From Catenuloplanes atrovinosus (GTDB lineage: Bacteria > Actinomycetota > Actinomycetes > Mycobacteriales > Micromonosporaceae): a stretch of 64,000 nucleotides of DNA. Below, piece after piece: positions 7,765 to 16,311 of this stretch; the first letter of the stretch is position 1, and each line of letters begins with the position of its first letter. A program made the position numbers and the translations under genes. The stretch lies in the NCBI RefSeq assembly GCF_031458235.1, contig NZ_JAVDYB010000001.1, forward strand, positions 6,576,501 through 6,640,500, read 5' to 3'. The notes beneath the pieces were generated by a model, which saw only the letters and a program-made list of their open reading frames with translations, had not been told where the DNA came from and made no database searches.

Positions 7765-9945
7765 GTGCGACGCGATCGGGTGACGGTGCTGCAACTCGTG
7801 ACGTCCGGGCTGCTCACGGCGCTGCTCGCGATCGCCATCAACGTCGCCACCGGTGGCGAGTTGCCCGCGCCGTTCGACGCGGTGGCCTGGCTCGCCTGGC
7901 CGATCGTCGCGCTGCTCGCGGTCACGCTGATCGTGCTGTCCGTCTGGCAGCACCGCCTCTCCACCGGTACGCCGGCCGTCCACCGGCGGGTGCCCGCCCA
8001 GCTGCCCGCGGCGCGCCCGATCCACGGCCGGGACCGGGAGCTGGCGGAGATCCGGGCGGCGCGGGCCGGCACCCCCGTGATCATGATCGCCGGTGCGCCC
8101 GGCGCCGGGAAGACCACGCTCGCCCTGCGCGCCGCGCACGACCTGCGCCGACACTACCCGGACGGGCAGCTCTACGCGGAGCTGCGCGGCGCCGGGACCG
8201 TCGTCACGCCGGACGTGGTGCTGCCCGCGTTCCTGCGCGCGCTGGGCGAGCCGGACACCGCCGCGCCGCTCGACGAGATCGCCAACCGGTTCCGTACCGT
8301 CGTGGCCGATCTCCGGCTCTTGATCGTGCTCGACGACGCGCTGGAGGAGGACCAGATCCGGCCGCTGCTGCCGGGCGGCCCCGGCAGTCTCGTGCTGGTC
8401 ACCAGCCGCCGGCCGCTGACCGGCGGGCACCCGGTGCGGCTCGACGGGCTGACCCCGGACGCCGCCCGGGCGCTGCTCGCCGCCACCGCCGGTGCCGCGC
8501 GGATCGCCGCGGACCCGGCGGGTACGGACCGGATCGTGGCCGCCTGCGCGGGACTGCCGCTGGCGGTGCAGCTCGCGGCGGCCCGGCTGCGCGACCGGCC
8601 GTCGTGGACCCCCGGCGACCTCGCGGACCGGCTGGACGACGACCGCCGCCGGCTCGGCGAGCTGGCGCACGGCGACGCGGCCGTGCGCACCACGTTCCGC
8701 GGCGCCTACGAGGAGCTGAGCAGCACGGACCGGCTGGTGTTCCGCCGCGCGGGCGCGCATCCGGGGCCGGAGTTCGGCGCCGGCGCCGCGGCGGCGATGG
8801 CCGGCCTGGCGGAAACGGTGGTCACGGAGTCGCTGGACCGGCTGACCGACGCGATGCTCGCGGAGAGTCCGGCGCCGGGCCGCTACCGGCTGCACGACCT
8901 GCTGCGGCTGTACGCACGAGAACTCGGCGACGACGACGCGACGCTGGACCGGCTGCTGGCCTGGCTCACCGAGACCGCGGCGCCCGGCGGGTGGCGCGAT
9001 CGGGAGCTGGAGAACGCGCTGGCCGCGGTGGACGCGGCCGTCCACACCGGACGGCAGGAGGCCGCCTGGGCGCTGGTCGAGGCGGTCCATCCGCTGCTGA
9101 ACCGCGCCGGCGACCACGTCTACCGGCTGTCGCTCTGGCAGGCCGCGCTCGCCGTCGCCACCGAGGACGAGCGCCGGCTCCGCGCGCTCGGGTGGGTCGC
9201 CCACAGTCACCGCATGATCGGCGACCTGAACCCCTCGCTCGCGGCCGCGAGCGAGGCCGTCGAGATCGCCACCCGCCTCGGTGACCGTTGGGAGCTGGCG
9301 CAGGCCGTCCGCGGCCTCGGCGAGACGCGGCGTGCCATGTTGCACTTCCAGCCCGCCGAGGACGCGCTGCTCCGCGCGCTGGAACTCTTCGAGGAGCACG
9401 GCGCCGTCGAGGAACAGACCGAGGTGCGGTCCACGCTGGGCACGCTCTACAACGTCTGGCAGCGGCCGGAGCGAGCCGAGGCCGTCCTGCTGCCCGCGCT
9501 GGCGCTGCTGCCCGCCGAGGAGACGTCGACGCACGCGTGGATCCGGCTCGGGCTCTCCATCGCCCGGCGGATCCAGGACCGTCGCGACGAGGCGCTCCGC
9601 GACGCGGAGGAGGCCGCCGCCACGGCGCGCCGCCTCGGCGACGACTACGTGCTCGGCTACTGCCACCAGGAGTTCGGGCTGGCCGCCCGGGACGCCGGGC
9701 GATACGGCGATGCCGAGCACGAGTTCCGGCAGATGCTCCGGCTGCTCGACGGCATCCAGCACCGCACCGGTGTCGCCGGCGCACACCGGCAGCTCGGCAT
9801 CCTGGCCCACCGGCGCGGACGCCACCGGCAGGCACTCGCGGAGTTCACCGCCGCGCTGGAGATCTTCGACCGGCTCGGCGACACCGCCCGCGCCGACCAG
9901 TGCCGGCGCGAGCGCGCCGACGTCCTCGCCGCGCCGGGCCGCTGA
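7765..9945 (+). CDS. Membrane-anchored STAND NTPase with TPR repeats
   Basis: The product (726 residues from the GTG at 7765) starts with two transmembrane helices (VTVLQLVTSGLLTALLAIAI and WLAWPIVALLAVTLIVLSVW). An AfsR/SARP-type NB-ARC ATPase domain follows: Walker A GAPGAGKTT, Walker B LLIVLDDA and LVTSRRP. The C-terminal 300 residues are TPR-like helical repeats. It lacks the SARP DNA-binding domain of AfsR, so it is a membrane-tethered signal-transducing ATPase and not a direct regulator. A longer start at 7663 is possible, but the leaderless -10 box supports 7765. The gene stands alone, and its ligand is unknown. Confidence 0.8.
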   Translation: MRRDRVTVLQLVTSGLLTALLAIAINVATGGELPAPFDAVAWLAWPIVALLAVTLIVLSVWQHRLSTGTPAVHRRVPAQLPAARPIHGRDRELAEIRAARAGTPVIMIAGAPGAGKTTLALRAAHDLRRHYPDGQLYAELRGAGTVVTPDVVLPAFLRALGEPDTAAPLDEIANRFRTVVADLRLLIVLDDALEEDQIRPLLPGGPGSLVLVTSRRPLTGGHPVRLDGLTPDAARALLAATAGAARIAADPAGTDRIVAACAGLPLAVQLAAARLRDRPSWTPGDLADRLDDDRRRLGELAHGDAAVRTTFRGAYEELSSTDRLVFRRAGAHPGPEFGAGAAAAMAGLAETVVTESLDRLTDAMLAESPAPGRYRLHDLLRLYARELGDDDATLDRLLAWLTETAAPGGWRDRELENALAAVDAAVHTGRQEAAWALVEAVHPLLNRAGDHVYRLSLWQAALAVATEDERRLRALGWVAHSHRMIGDLNPSLAAASEAVEIATRLGDRWELAQAVRGLGETRRAMLHFQPAEDALLRALELFEEHGAVEEQTEVRSTLGTLYNVWQRPERAEAVLLPALALLPAEETSTHAWIRLGLSIARRIQDRRDEALRDAEEAAATARRLGDDYVLGYCHQEFGLAARDAGRYGDAEHEFRQMLRLLDGIQHRTGVAGAHRQLGILAHRRGRHRQALAEFTAALEIFDRLGDTARADQCRRERADVLAAPGR

Positions 9946-9963
9946 GCTACCAGGGCGCCTCCG

Positions 9964-11109
9964 TCATGAGCCGCCGCGGCCGAAGCGCAGGCGGAACACG
10001 GCGTTCGTGAGCGGGAGCGCGACCCGGGTGGCGGCGTGGAAGAGCAGCGGGTTGGCGAGGCGGCGTTGCCAGCGCAGGGCGGGGCGGGCCTCGTCGACCG
10101 CGCGCGGGGCGTAGCCGAGCAGCCGGCGCTGGTACGCGGCCAGGTCGCCGGCGGCCAGGTCGTGCGCGAGGTGGACGGCGTCCAGGATGGCGGTGCTGGC
10201 GCCGGCCCCGGCGGTCGGCGGCATCGGGTGGATGGCGTCGCCGAGCAGCGTGACCGGGCCGAGCGGCCACGGCTGGAGCGCGGCCGGGAAGTGGAACGGG
10301 AACGCGGCGATGCTGCCCGGATCGGAGCCGTCGACCAGCGCGTGGAAGTCGTCGGTCCACGACGCGGTCAGGTCGTGCACCAGCGCGGGCAGCGCGCCAC
10401 CGGGATCGTCCATGGTGGCGGCCACGGACCAGACGACGTACGGCTCCTCGGCCGCGGGATCGCCGTCGCCCGCGTGGTCGTGCATGGCCAGGAACGCGCC
10501 CACGCCACCGGGGCCGATCATGAAGGCGAGACCGTGACGCAGGTCGGGCGGGACACGCTGCGGCAGCGGCGACCGGCCGGCGATGCCGACGACGCCGGAC
10601 CGCACCGCGGTGGACCGGCCGACCCACTGGCGGGCCAGCCGCGAGCCGGTGCCGTCCGCCGCGACCAGCACGTCCGCCTCGTCCCCGGTGGACAGCGCGA
10701 CGGTGTCCGCGGCGGCGGTGAAGCCGGTCACCGGCGTACCCCAGCGAATCCTCGACTCCAGACCGCGGGCCAGGATGGCGCGCAGCGGGCGACGGCCGAT
10801 CAGCAGGATCTCCCCGTCGTGATCGATCGGGATGCGCAGCCGTGACCTGCCATGATGGTCGAGCACGGCGAACCGGCGGAACGACGAGGCGCCCGCGCCG
10901 CAGGCCCGCAGCGCGCGGGCCGACGCGTCCGGCAGCACGCGGGTGAGCACGGCGAACGCGTCCGCGGTCAGGTGCAGCCGGTATCCGTCGGTGGCGTCCG
11001 GGCCGGCGTCCCGGTCGTACACGACGCAGTCGATGCCCTGGTGCGTCAGCGCGTGCGCCAGCGTCAGCCCGCCGATGCCGGCGCCGACGACGGCTACTCG
11101 TAGCCCCAT
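9964..11109 (-). CDS. FAD-dependent monooxygenase (PHBH-type)
   Basis: 381 residues with all three FAD/NADPH motifs of class A flavoprotein hydroxylases: GAGIGG at the N-terminus, the DG motif in VLVAADGTGSRLAR and the GD motif in LLGDAIHPMPPTAGAGA. It should insert oxygen into an aromatic or related substrate using NAD(P)H. It follows the alpha/beta hydrolase gene by 12 bases on the same strand, so the two form an operon that could process one compound. The divergent TetR gene is the probable regulator. Confidence 0.85.
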   Translation of the reverse strand: MGLRVAVVGAGIGGLTLAHALTHQGIDCVVYDRDAGPDATDGYRLHLTADAFAVLTRVLPDASARALRACGAGASSFRRFAVLDHHGRSRLRIPIDHDGEILLIGRRPLRAILARGLESRIRWGTPVTGFTAAADTVALSTGDEADVLVAADGTGSRLARQWVGRSTAVRSGVVGIAGRSPLPQRVPPDLRHGLAFMIGPGGVGAFLAMHDHAGDGDPAAEEPYVVWSVAATMDDPGGALPALVHDLTASWTDDFHALVDGSDPGSIAAFPFHFPAALQPWPLGPVTLLGDAIHPMPPTAGAGASTAILDAVHLAHDLAAGDLAAYQRRLLGYAPRAVDEARPALRWQRRLANPLLFHAATRVALPLTNAVFRLRFGRGGS

Positions 11110-11121
11110 CTCCTCAGCATG

Positions 11122-12066
11122 TCACTCCAGGAACACCGCCACGTCGGCCGCGATCTCGTCCGGGTACTCACCATTGAGCGCGTGTGACGCGTCCGGGTAG
11201 ACCCGCACGGTGGCGTGCGGCAGCACCCGGCGCGCGGTGTCCGCGGCGGCGGTGGCGTCGTGCAGGCGCGACTCGCCGGCCAGCAGCACCAGCACCGGTA
11301 CGGTCACGGCCGCCATCCGCTCGCCGGACGGGCGGGCCGGCGCGGACAGCTTGCTCACGTACGCCTGGAGGCCCGCCTCGATCATGCGGGCGACCGGGAC
11401 GTCCTCGACCGGCGCGCCGTTCGCGGTCCAGCTGGCGAAGTCGTCGCGCCAGGCCCGGGGCGCCCAGCGGAACGCGACCGGGATCGAGCGCAGCACCACG
11501 CCGGCCGAGAGGTCGCTGAAGACCAGCATCGGGTCGAGCAGCACCACGCCGGCGATCCGGTCCGCCCGGTGCACGGCGAGGTTCATCGCGGTCCAGCCGC
11601 CGAATGACAGGCCGACCAGGTGGACGCGCGGCTCGGGGAGCGCGAGCAGCACCTCGTGCAGCCACTGCGCGTGGTCGGCCGGCGTGCGGATCGGGCGCTG
11701 CTGGACGCTCATGCCGGGCTCGCCGAGCAGGTCGACGGTGTAGACGCCGCGGAGTTGGAGCAGCGAGGGCAGGTTGTCCGCCCAGACCGGGGACGCGGAC
11801 GCGCGACCGGGCAGGAGCAGCAGCGGCGCCGCGTCCGGGCCGGCGGCGCCGGCGAAGTGGTAGACGCGCACCACGCCGTACCCGGTGCGGACGTCGATGG
11901 TCCGGTCCGGCGCCGGCATCTCCGCCATCGCCTCGCGATACGCCGCCGTGAAGCGGTCGGCCGCCTCGGCCGAGGCGAAGTAGCCGACGGGCGCGGGGTC
12001 GCGCAGCGCGTAGGCGACGGCCGCCACGATCACCACGACGGCCAGCGCCACCCATCTGATAACCAT
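11122..12066 (-). CDS. Membrane-anchored alpha/beta hydrolase
   Basis: 314 residues. It begins with an uncleaved-looking membrane anchor (VIRWVALAVVVIVAAVAYAL). The hydrolase fold shows the nucleophile elbow GLSFGGW, an upstream LLLLPGRASASPVWADNL oxyanion region and a late histidine in ASHALNG. It would act outside or at the membrane on an ester, lactone or epoxide. The ATG is at 12066. It is the first gene of the hydrolase/monooxygenase operon and is divergent from the TetR gene, 52 bases away. Confidence 0.8.
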   Translation of the reverse strand: MVIRWVALAVVVIVAAVAYALRDPAPVGYFASAEAADRFTAAYREAMAEMPAPDRTIDVRTGYGVVRVYHFAGAAGPDAAPLLLLPGRASASPVWADNLPSLLQLRGVYTVDLLGEPGMSVQQRPIRTPADHAQWLHEVLLALPEPRVHLVGLSFGGWTAMNLAVHRADRIAGVVLLDPMLVFSDLSAGVVLRSIPVAFRWAPRAWRDDFASWTANGAPVEDVPVARMIEAGLQAYVSKLSAPARPSGERMAAVTVPVLVLLAGESRLHDATAAADTARRVLPHATVRVYPDASHALNGEYPDEIAADVAVFLE

Positions 12067-12078
12067 GCGGTCAGATTA

Positions 12079-12113
12079 CTAACCGGGCGGTAGAAAATTC
12101 AACCGGTACGCTG
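12079..12113. promoter_or_regulatory. Operator-like palindrome and leaderless -10 box
   Basis: CTAACCGGGCGGTAG (12079-12093) is a near-perfect inverted repeat in the middle of the 52-base TetR/hydrolase gap. TACGCT (12108-12113) lies six bases before the TetR GTG and would give a leaderless mRNA. The palindrome is the best candidate binding site for the TetR protein on both promoters. Confidence 0.5.
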
Positions 12114-12118
12114 AACGC

Positions 12119-12709
12119 GTGCCGACCAAGGACGCCACCAAGCCCCTCACCCTCACCGAGCGAGCACGACGTGCCCAGCTCATCGGCGTCGCGATCGACC
12201 TGGTGGCCCGGCACGGCTACGCCGGGACCTCGCTGGCCCGGATCGCCGAGGCCGCCGGCATCTCCAAGGCCGCGGTGCTGTACCACTTCCCGTCCAAGGA
12301 CGCGGTACTGCGGGCCGCCTACGCCGCGGTGCTGGAGTCGCTGGTCGAGTTCGTCGGCGCCGCCGTCGGGCCGCGGACCGGCGCGCCCGCGCTGGAGGCC
12401 TACATCCGGTCGCTGGTGGAGTACATGCGCGTGCACCCGGACCACACCCGGATGATCATCGAGTCGCTGGTGGCGGAGAGCGGCGCCCCGGACGGGCCCG
12501 GACGGCAGGAGACCGTGGCCGGCCTGATCACCGCCGCGGTGGCCGCCGGCGACTACCGGGCCGGGACGGACGCGCGCGCCACCGCGGTCATCGTGAACGG
12601 CGCCATCGACGCGATCGTCTCCGCGGGCCTGGCCGACCCGAGCTTCCGCACCGCGGACGCGGCCGAGCAGTTGATCACGATGTTGAGCGGCGCCTACCGC
12701 ACCTCATGA
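12119..12709 (+). CDS. TetR-family transcriptional regulator
   Basis: 196 residues. The DNA-binding domain has a typical helix-turn-helix (TSLARIAEAAGISKAAVLYHF) followed by PSKDAVLRAAYAAV. The C-terminal ligand domain resembles TetR_C_6-like regulators, but the ligand is unknown. The start is a GTG at 12119 with a -10 box six bases upstream. It likely represses itself and the divergent hydrolase/monooxygenase operon. Its last codon and stop are the palindrome TCATGA, which also ends the convergent phosphoesterase gene. Confidence 0.85.
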   Translation: MPTKDATKPLTLTERARRAQLIGVAIDLVARHGYAGTSLARIAEAAGISKAAVLYHFPSKDAVLRAAYAAVLESLVEFVGAAVGPRTGAPALEAYIRSLVEYMRVHPDHTRMIIESLVAESGAPDGPGRQETVAGLITAAVAAGDYRAGTDARATAVIVNGAIDAIVSAGLADPSFRTADAAEQLITMLSGAYRTS

Positions 12710-13213
12710 CGGGTCGCGTCGAGGGAGTCGGTGCAGCGTCACCCCGGCCAGCGCGCCCGCCTCGATCACCGCGGTCAGGTAGGTGCAGTACGGCTGCCGG
12801 CGCCGGTCGGTCGGGCTGCCCGGGTTGAGCAGCCGCGGGCCGCCCGGCGCGGTCGTGTCCCACGGAATGTGCGAGTGCCCGAACACCAGCACGTCGACGT
12901 CCGGGTACGCCTCCGCGCAGCGCCGCTCCCGCCCCTTCGCGTCGCCGGTCTCGTGCACCACCGCGAGCCGTACCCCGTCCAGCTCGGCCCTCGCCACCTC
13001 CGGCAGCCGGGCCCGCAGCGCCGCGCCGTCGTTGTTGCCGTAGCAGGCGATCAGCCGTCGCGCGCGCGACTCCAGCGCGTCCAGCAGCGGCACGTCGACC
13101 CAGTCGCCCGCGTGCACCACCACGTCCGCCGTCGCGACCGCGTCCCACAGCGCGGCCGGCAGGTCCCGGGCCCGCTTCGGCACGTGTGTGTCCGCCATCA
13201 GCACCAGACGCAT
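12704..13213 (-). CDS. Metallophosphoesterase, YfcE-like
   Basis: 169 residues containing the full calcineurin-like metal set: ADTH (D8, H10), HAGDW (D37), YGNND (N60), VVHETGD and FGHSHIP. Short proteins of this type are cyclic phosphodiesterases such as YfcE/MJ0936, so hydrolysis of a phosphodiester with Mn is expected. The ATG at 13213 is used because it opens the first metal motif; upstream in-frame sequence reads antisense through the Rieske gene. It overlaps the TetR stop by six bases. Confidence 0.85.
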   Translation of the reverse strand: MRLVLMADTHVPKRARDLPAALWDAVATADVVVHAGDWVDVPLLDALESRARRLIACYGNNDGAALRARLPEVARAELDGVRLAVVHETGDAKGRERRCAEAYPDVDVLVFGHSHIPWDTTAPGGPRLLNPGSPTDRRRQPYCTYLTAVIEAGALAGVTLHRLPRRDPS

Positions 13214-13265
13214 GCCTACCACCCTATGCGTGTTTGCGAGCCGCCTGACCGGGCATCCTCGCGGC

Positions 13266-14120
13266 ATGGTGCTGCAGAGACTGCTGGAACGCGTCGAGAA
13301 GACCGGCGAGCTGGACCGCGCGGGCGACCCGCTGCAGCGCCGCGTCCAGGCCACGCTCCCCCGCCGGCTCAAGGACCTGCTGCACGGTGTCGGGCTCGGG
13401 CATCCGCTGCACCCGGTCGCCGTGCAGTTGCCGGTCGGCGCCTGGATGAGCACGGCCGTGCTGGACGCGCTGCCCGGCACCGAACGCGCCGCGACGATCC
13501 TCGTCGGCGTGGGTGCCGCCGCCGCGCTCCCGGCCGCGGCGTCCGGCGCCACCGACTGGTCCGAGCAGTCCCGCGAGCAGCGCCGCGTCGGCCTGGTCCA
13601 CGCGGCCGCGAACACGGTCGCGCTCGGCTTCTACGTGGGCTCGTTCGCCGCCCGGCTGGCCGGCAACCACCGTCTGGGCCGGCGGCTCGCCTACACCGGG
13701 CTGGCCGCGGCCGGGCTCGGCGCGTACGTCGGCGGGCACCTGAGCTTCCGGCAGGCGGCCGCCACCAACCAGGCCGAGCCGTTCCTGCGCCAGATCGACG
13801 ACGGCTGGCACGACGTGTACGGCTGGGACGAACTGGTCGACGGCCGCCCCGAGGTCGCCCGGATCGGCGAGGTCCCGGTGCTGGTCACGCGGGTCGGCGA
13901 CCGGGTCACCGTGATGATGGAGCGCTGCGCGCACCAGACCGGCCCGCTCGGCGACGGCGAGATCACCGAGATCGGCGGCGCAGCCTGCGTGGTCTGCCCC
14001 TGGCACGGCAGCACGTTCCGGCTCGCCGACGGCGCCGTGGTCCGCGGCCCGTCCGCCAACGACCAGCCGCTGCTGCGCAGCCGCGTCGTCGAGGGCCGCG
14101 TCCAGGCGTCGCTCCCCTAG
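13266..14120 (+). CDS. Rieske 2Fe-2S protein with DUF2231-like membrane domain
   Basis: 284 residues. The first 165 form a DUF2231-type membrane region (LHPVAVQLPVGAWMSTAVLD and two or three further hydrophobic segments). The C-terminal domain is a Rieske centre with ligands C221, H223, C244 and H247 in CAHQ and CPWH. It should carry an electron at the membrane, with an unknown redox partner. The ATG at 13266 begins the domain. The gene starts 52 bases from the divergent phosphoesterase and ends in CTAG, whose other strand is the stop of the convergent lipoprotein gene. Confidence 0.85.
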   Translation: MVLQRLLERVEKTGELDRAGDPLQRRVQATLPRRLKDLLHGVGLGHPLHPVAVQLPVGAWMSTAVLDALPGTERAATILVGVGAAAALPAAASGATDWSEQSREQRRVGLVHAAANTVALGFYVGSFAARLAGNHRLGRRLAYTGLAAAGLGAYVGGHLSFRQAAATNQAEPFLRQIDDGWHDVYGWDELVDGRPEVARIGEVPVLVTRVGDRVTVMMERCAHQTGPLGDGEITEIGGAACVVCPWHGSTFRLADGAVVRGPSANDQPLLRSRVVEGRVQASLP

Positions 14121-14560
14121 GGCGCGTAATCCGAGACCGCGTAGCAGCGGCCCGCGTCGACCGCCATCGCGTCCGGGTGGAATCCGAACGCGACCGGATG
14201 CCCGTCCGCCGGGTCCCACTCGCGCCGCTCGCCGCCGTCCGCCTGCCGCATCCACACGTCCAGTTCGCCCAGCGTCGGCACCGGCACGTCCGGGTGCGCC
14301 TTCGCCACGTCGTTGACCGCGGACGCCGCCACCACCCGGCCGCCCTCGACCCGCACGGCGTACCGCGCGTCGACGAACCCGCGCGTGCACCCGGTGGTCA
14401 GCACGAACGCGTAGCTCTCCGGCTCCGCCCACCGCGGCGTCGCCGCGGGAACCTCCGCCGACGGTACGACCGGAGCCGTGACCGTCTCGTCCATCCGCGA
14501 ACATCCGCCGGCCAGGACCACCGCCAGCAGCAGCGGCCCGGCCCACCATCGCCTCGTCAC
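14117..14560 (-). CDS. Small lipoprotein, DUF6174-like
   Basis: 147 residues from a GTG at 14560. The signal peptide TRRWWAGPLLLAVVLAGGC ends in a lipobox, so the mature protein is lipid-anchored outside. The body resembles the DUF6174 group: a YAFVLTTGC strand, a YAVRVEGGRVV strand and a late FHPDAMAVD. Two cysteines (in TTGCTRG and AGRCYAV) could pair. The role is unknown. It shares the four-base CTAG with the stop of the convergent Rieske gene. Confidence 0.65.
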   Translation of the reverse strand: MTRRWWAGPLLLAVVLAGGCSRMDETVTAPVVPSAEVPAATPRWAEPESYAFVLTTGCTRGFVDARYAVRVEGGRVVAASAVNDVAKAHPDVPVPTLGELDVWMRQADGGERREWDPADGHPVAFGFHPDAMAVDAGRCYAVSDYAP

Positions 14561-14759
14561 CACGTACTCCCAACGATCTCGATGGCGCCCCGTCCGCCCC
14601 ACCGGGCAGGATCACCCGGGTGAGCAGCTTCCCGGCCCAGTCGCACCGGGCCCGCGACGATTCTCTACCGCCGGTACGCCGCCCGCGCGCGCTGCGGGAG
14701 TGCGCGCCGTACGGGTTTCACGCCACCTGACACCATCGTTTCCGCGCCGCTGACGGGCC

Positions 14760-15449
14760 TCAGCGGGCGAGGTCGGCACCCTGCGGGCGGTGCGCGATGC
14801 GCATGGCGGTCACCGGGCGCCGGTACGGGGAATGGCCGGTGCGGGCCCGCATCGCCTGGCGGGTCGCCTGCTCGCGGCCCAGCGGGTCCTCGACGCGGAA
14901 GCCGTGCATCAGCACGGTGGCGGCGTGGACGTCGCCGGGGCGGCGCGGCGTGCCGGGCGCGAAGCCGAAGAACGTCCGCAGCGCGGCCGTGCCGAGCGCG
15001 ATCGGGTCGTGCCAGACCGGGTACTCGAAGCCGTACGGGTCGCCGATGTTCTCCAGGATCCGCCGGGACGTGACGCTGAACGAGCGGACCAGCGCGCCGT
15101 GCTCCCACACGCCGAAGGCGGACCAGCCGGCCGCCTCGTCCATGCCGTGCACGATGATCCGCCGGTCGGCACCGGCCCGCAGCACGTGCGCGGGCAGCCG
15201 GGACGGGCAGTCCAGCGCGAATCTGCGGTCGCTGAGCAGCACCGCGCCGCGCAGCACCGCCGCGTAGGTGACGTCGTCCGGCGGGTAGAGCCGGTCGGCC
15301 AGCGCGCCGTCCTCGATGCGGGAGACGTCCCGGCCGGGCAGCAGACCGCGCACCGACTCCTCCGCGTCCGCCGCTCCACGGCCCGCGCCGCGCAGCGCCT
15401 CCCGCGGATCCCCCGCCACGATCGCCAACAGCGCCGTCTGCACACCCAT
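14760..15449 (-). CDS. Uncharacterised actinobacterial protein, DUF6928-like
   Basis: 229 residues starting MGVQTALLAIVAGDPREAL. This resembles a family of conserved actinobacterial proteins I know as DUF6928, whose function is unknown. The sequence has a mixed alpha/beta pattern (VLLSDRRFALDCPSRLP, RIIVHGMDEAAGWSAFGVW, LVRSFSVTSRRILENIGDP). No catalytic motif is evident. The ATG at 15449 was preferred over a longer frame that has no family resemblance. Flanking gaps of about 160-200 bases hold nothing I can identify. Confidence 0.6.
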   Translation of the reverse strand: MGVQTALLAIVAGDPREALRGAGRGAADAEESVRGLLPGRDVSRIEDGALADRLYPPDDVTYAAVLRGAVLLSDRRFALDCPSRLPAHVLRAGADRRIIVHGMDEAAGWSAFGVWEHGALVRSFSVTSRRILENIGDPYGFEYPVWHDPIALGTAALRTFFGFAPGTPRRPGDVHAATVLMHGFRVEDPLGREQATRQAMRARTGHSPYRRPVTAMRIAHRPQGADLAR

Positions 15450-15614
15450 CGCGTTCTCCCTGCTCAGAGCCCGTACCGCCGGAAGATCATGGCTCTGCGG
15501 CGGGCACGCCGCTGTCACCCATCCGTCAGATCGAGCGGGGCGCGTCCACAACGGTCCGATGAATTAACAGTGAGCGGGTGGCGAGTGAGCAGTGATCTCA
15601 GTCAGCGTGACGGG

Positions 15615-16220
15615 ATGCAACAGAATTCCGGCGCGGCCTTCCTGCAGCGCTTCATCAAGAACCCCGCTCAGGTGGGTGCGATCGCCCCCACGTCACCGGC
15701 GGTGAGCCGCCGGCTGGCCGAGCCGATCCCGGCGACCGGCGATCCGCTCGTCGTCGAGCTCGGTCCGGGTGACGGCGCGATCACGGAGTGGATTCAGCGG
15801 CGGCTGGACGGCCGCGGCCACCTGCTGGCGATCGAGATCGACCCGGTCTTCGCGGAGGCGCTCCAGCGGCGCTACCCCACGCTGGACGTGGCGGTCGCGG
15901 ACGCCGGCGACCTCGCGTCGCTGCTCGCCGAGCGGGGCCTCGGCACGGTCGACGCCGTGGTCAGCGCGCTGCCGTGGACGACGTTCTCGGACGAGCAGAC
16001 CCGCCGCATACTCCGCGCGCTCGCCTCGTCGATGAGCCCGGACGGCGTGTTCACCACGATCACGTACACCACCGCGCGGTTGATGCCTCCGTGGCGCCGC
16101 GTGCTCGCCGCGCTCAACGACACGTTCGAGTCGGTCGAGCCGAGCCGCGCCATCTGGGCCAACCTGCCGCCGGCGTTCGTCTACGAGGCCCGCCGACCCC
16201 GCCCGCGGACCGCGGCCTGA
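15615..16220 (+). CDS. SAM-dependent methyltransferase, PmtA-like (first of tandem pair)
   Basis: 201 residues with the class I methyltransferase core: VVELGPGDGAITEWI binds SAM, HLLAIEIDPVFAEAL follows and VVSALPWTTFS is the motif IV region. The N-terminal FLQRFIKNPAQVGAIAPTSP pattern is typical of phospholipid N-methyltransferase-like proteins, so a lipid or membrane substrate is possible but unproven. The ATG at 15615 is matched by the same position in the paralogue downstream. A 14-bp hairpin follows the stop. The neighbour is about 60% identical by eye and arose by tandem duplication. Confidence 0.8.
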   Translation: MQQNSGAAFLQRFIKNPAQVGAIAPTSPAVSRRLAEPIPATGDPLVVELGPGDGAITEWIQRRLDGRGHLLAIEIDPVFAEALQRRYPTLDVAVADAGDLASLLAERGLGTVDAVVSALPWTTFSDEQTRRILRALASSMSPDGVFTTITYTTARLMPPWRRVLAALNDTFESVEPSRAIWANLPPAFVYEARRPRPRTAA

Positions 16221-16225
16221 CCGGG

Positions 16226-16263
16226 CGCCGCTGGTGCCGACGTGACGTGCGGCACCAGCGGCG
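16226..16263 (+). terminator. Strong GC hairpin between the tandem methyltransferase genes
   Basis: CGCCGCTGGTGCCG (16226-16239) pairs perfectly with CGGCACCAGCGGCG (16250-16263) over a 10-base loop. There is no U tract after it, so it may act as an actinobacterial stem-only terminator, a pause site or an RNA stability element. Confidence 0.6.
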
Positions 16264-16311
16264 GAAGAACTCGGACTGGCCATTGTGCGAACTCTGAGGC
16301 AGCGTGGCGGG

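Noticed and set aside
9964-12709. Start of a natural-product cluster
   Set aside because: Only a hydrolase, a monooxygenase and a TetR gene are present, with no synthase, so a small catabolic or detoxification operon is more likely.
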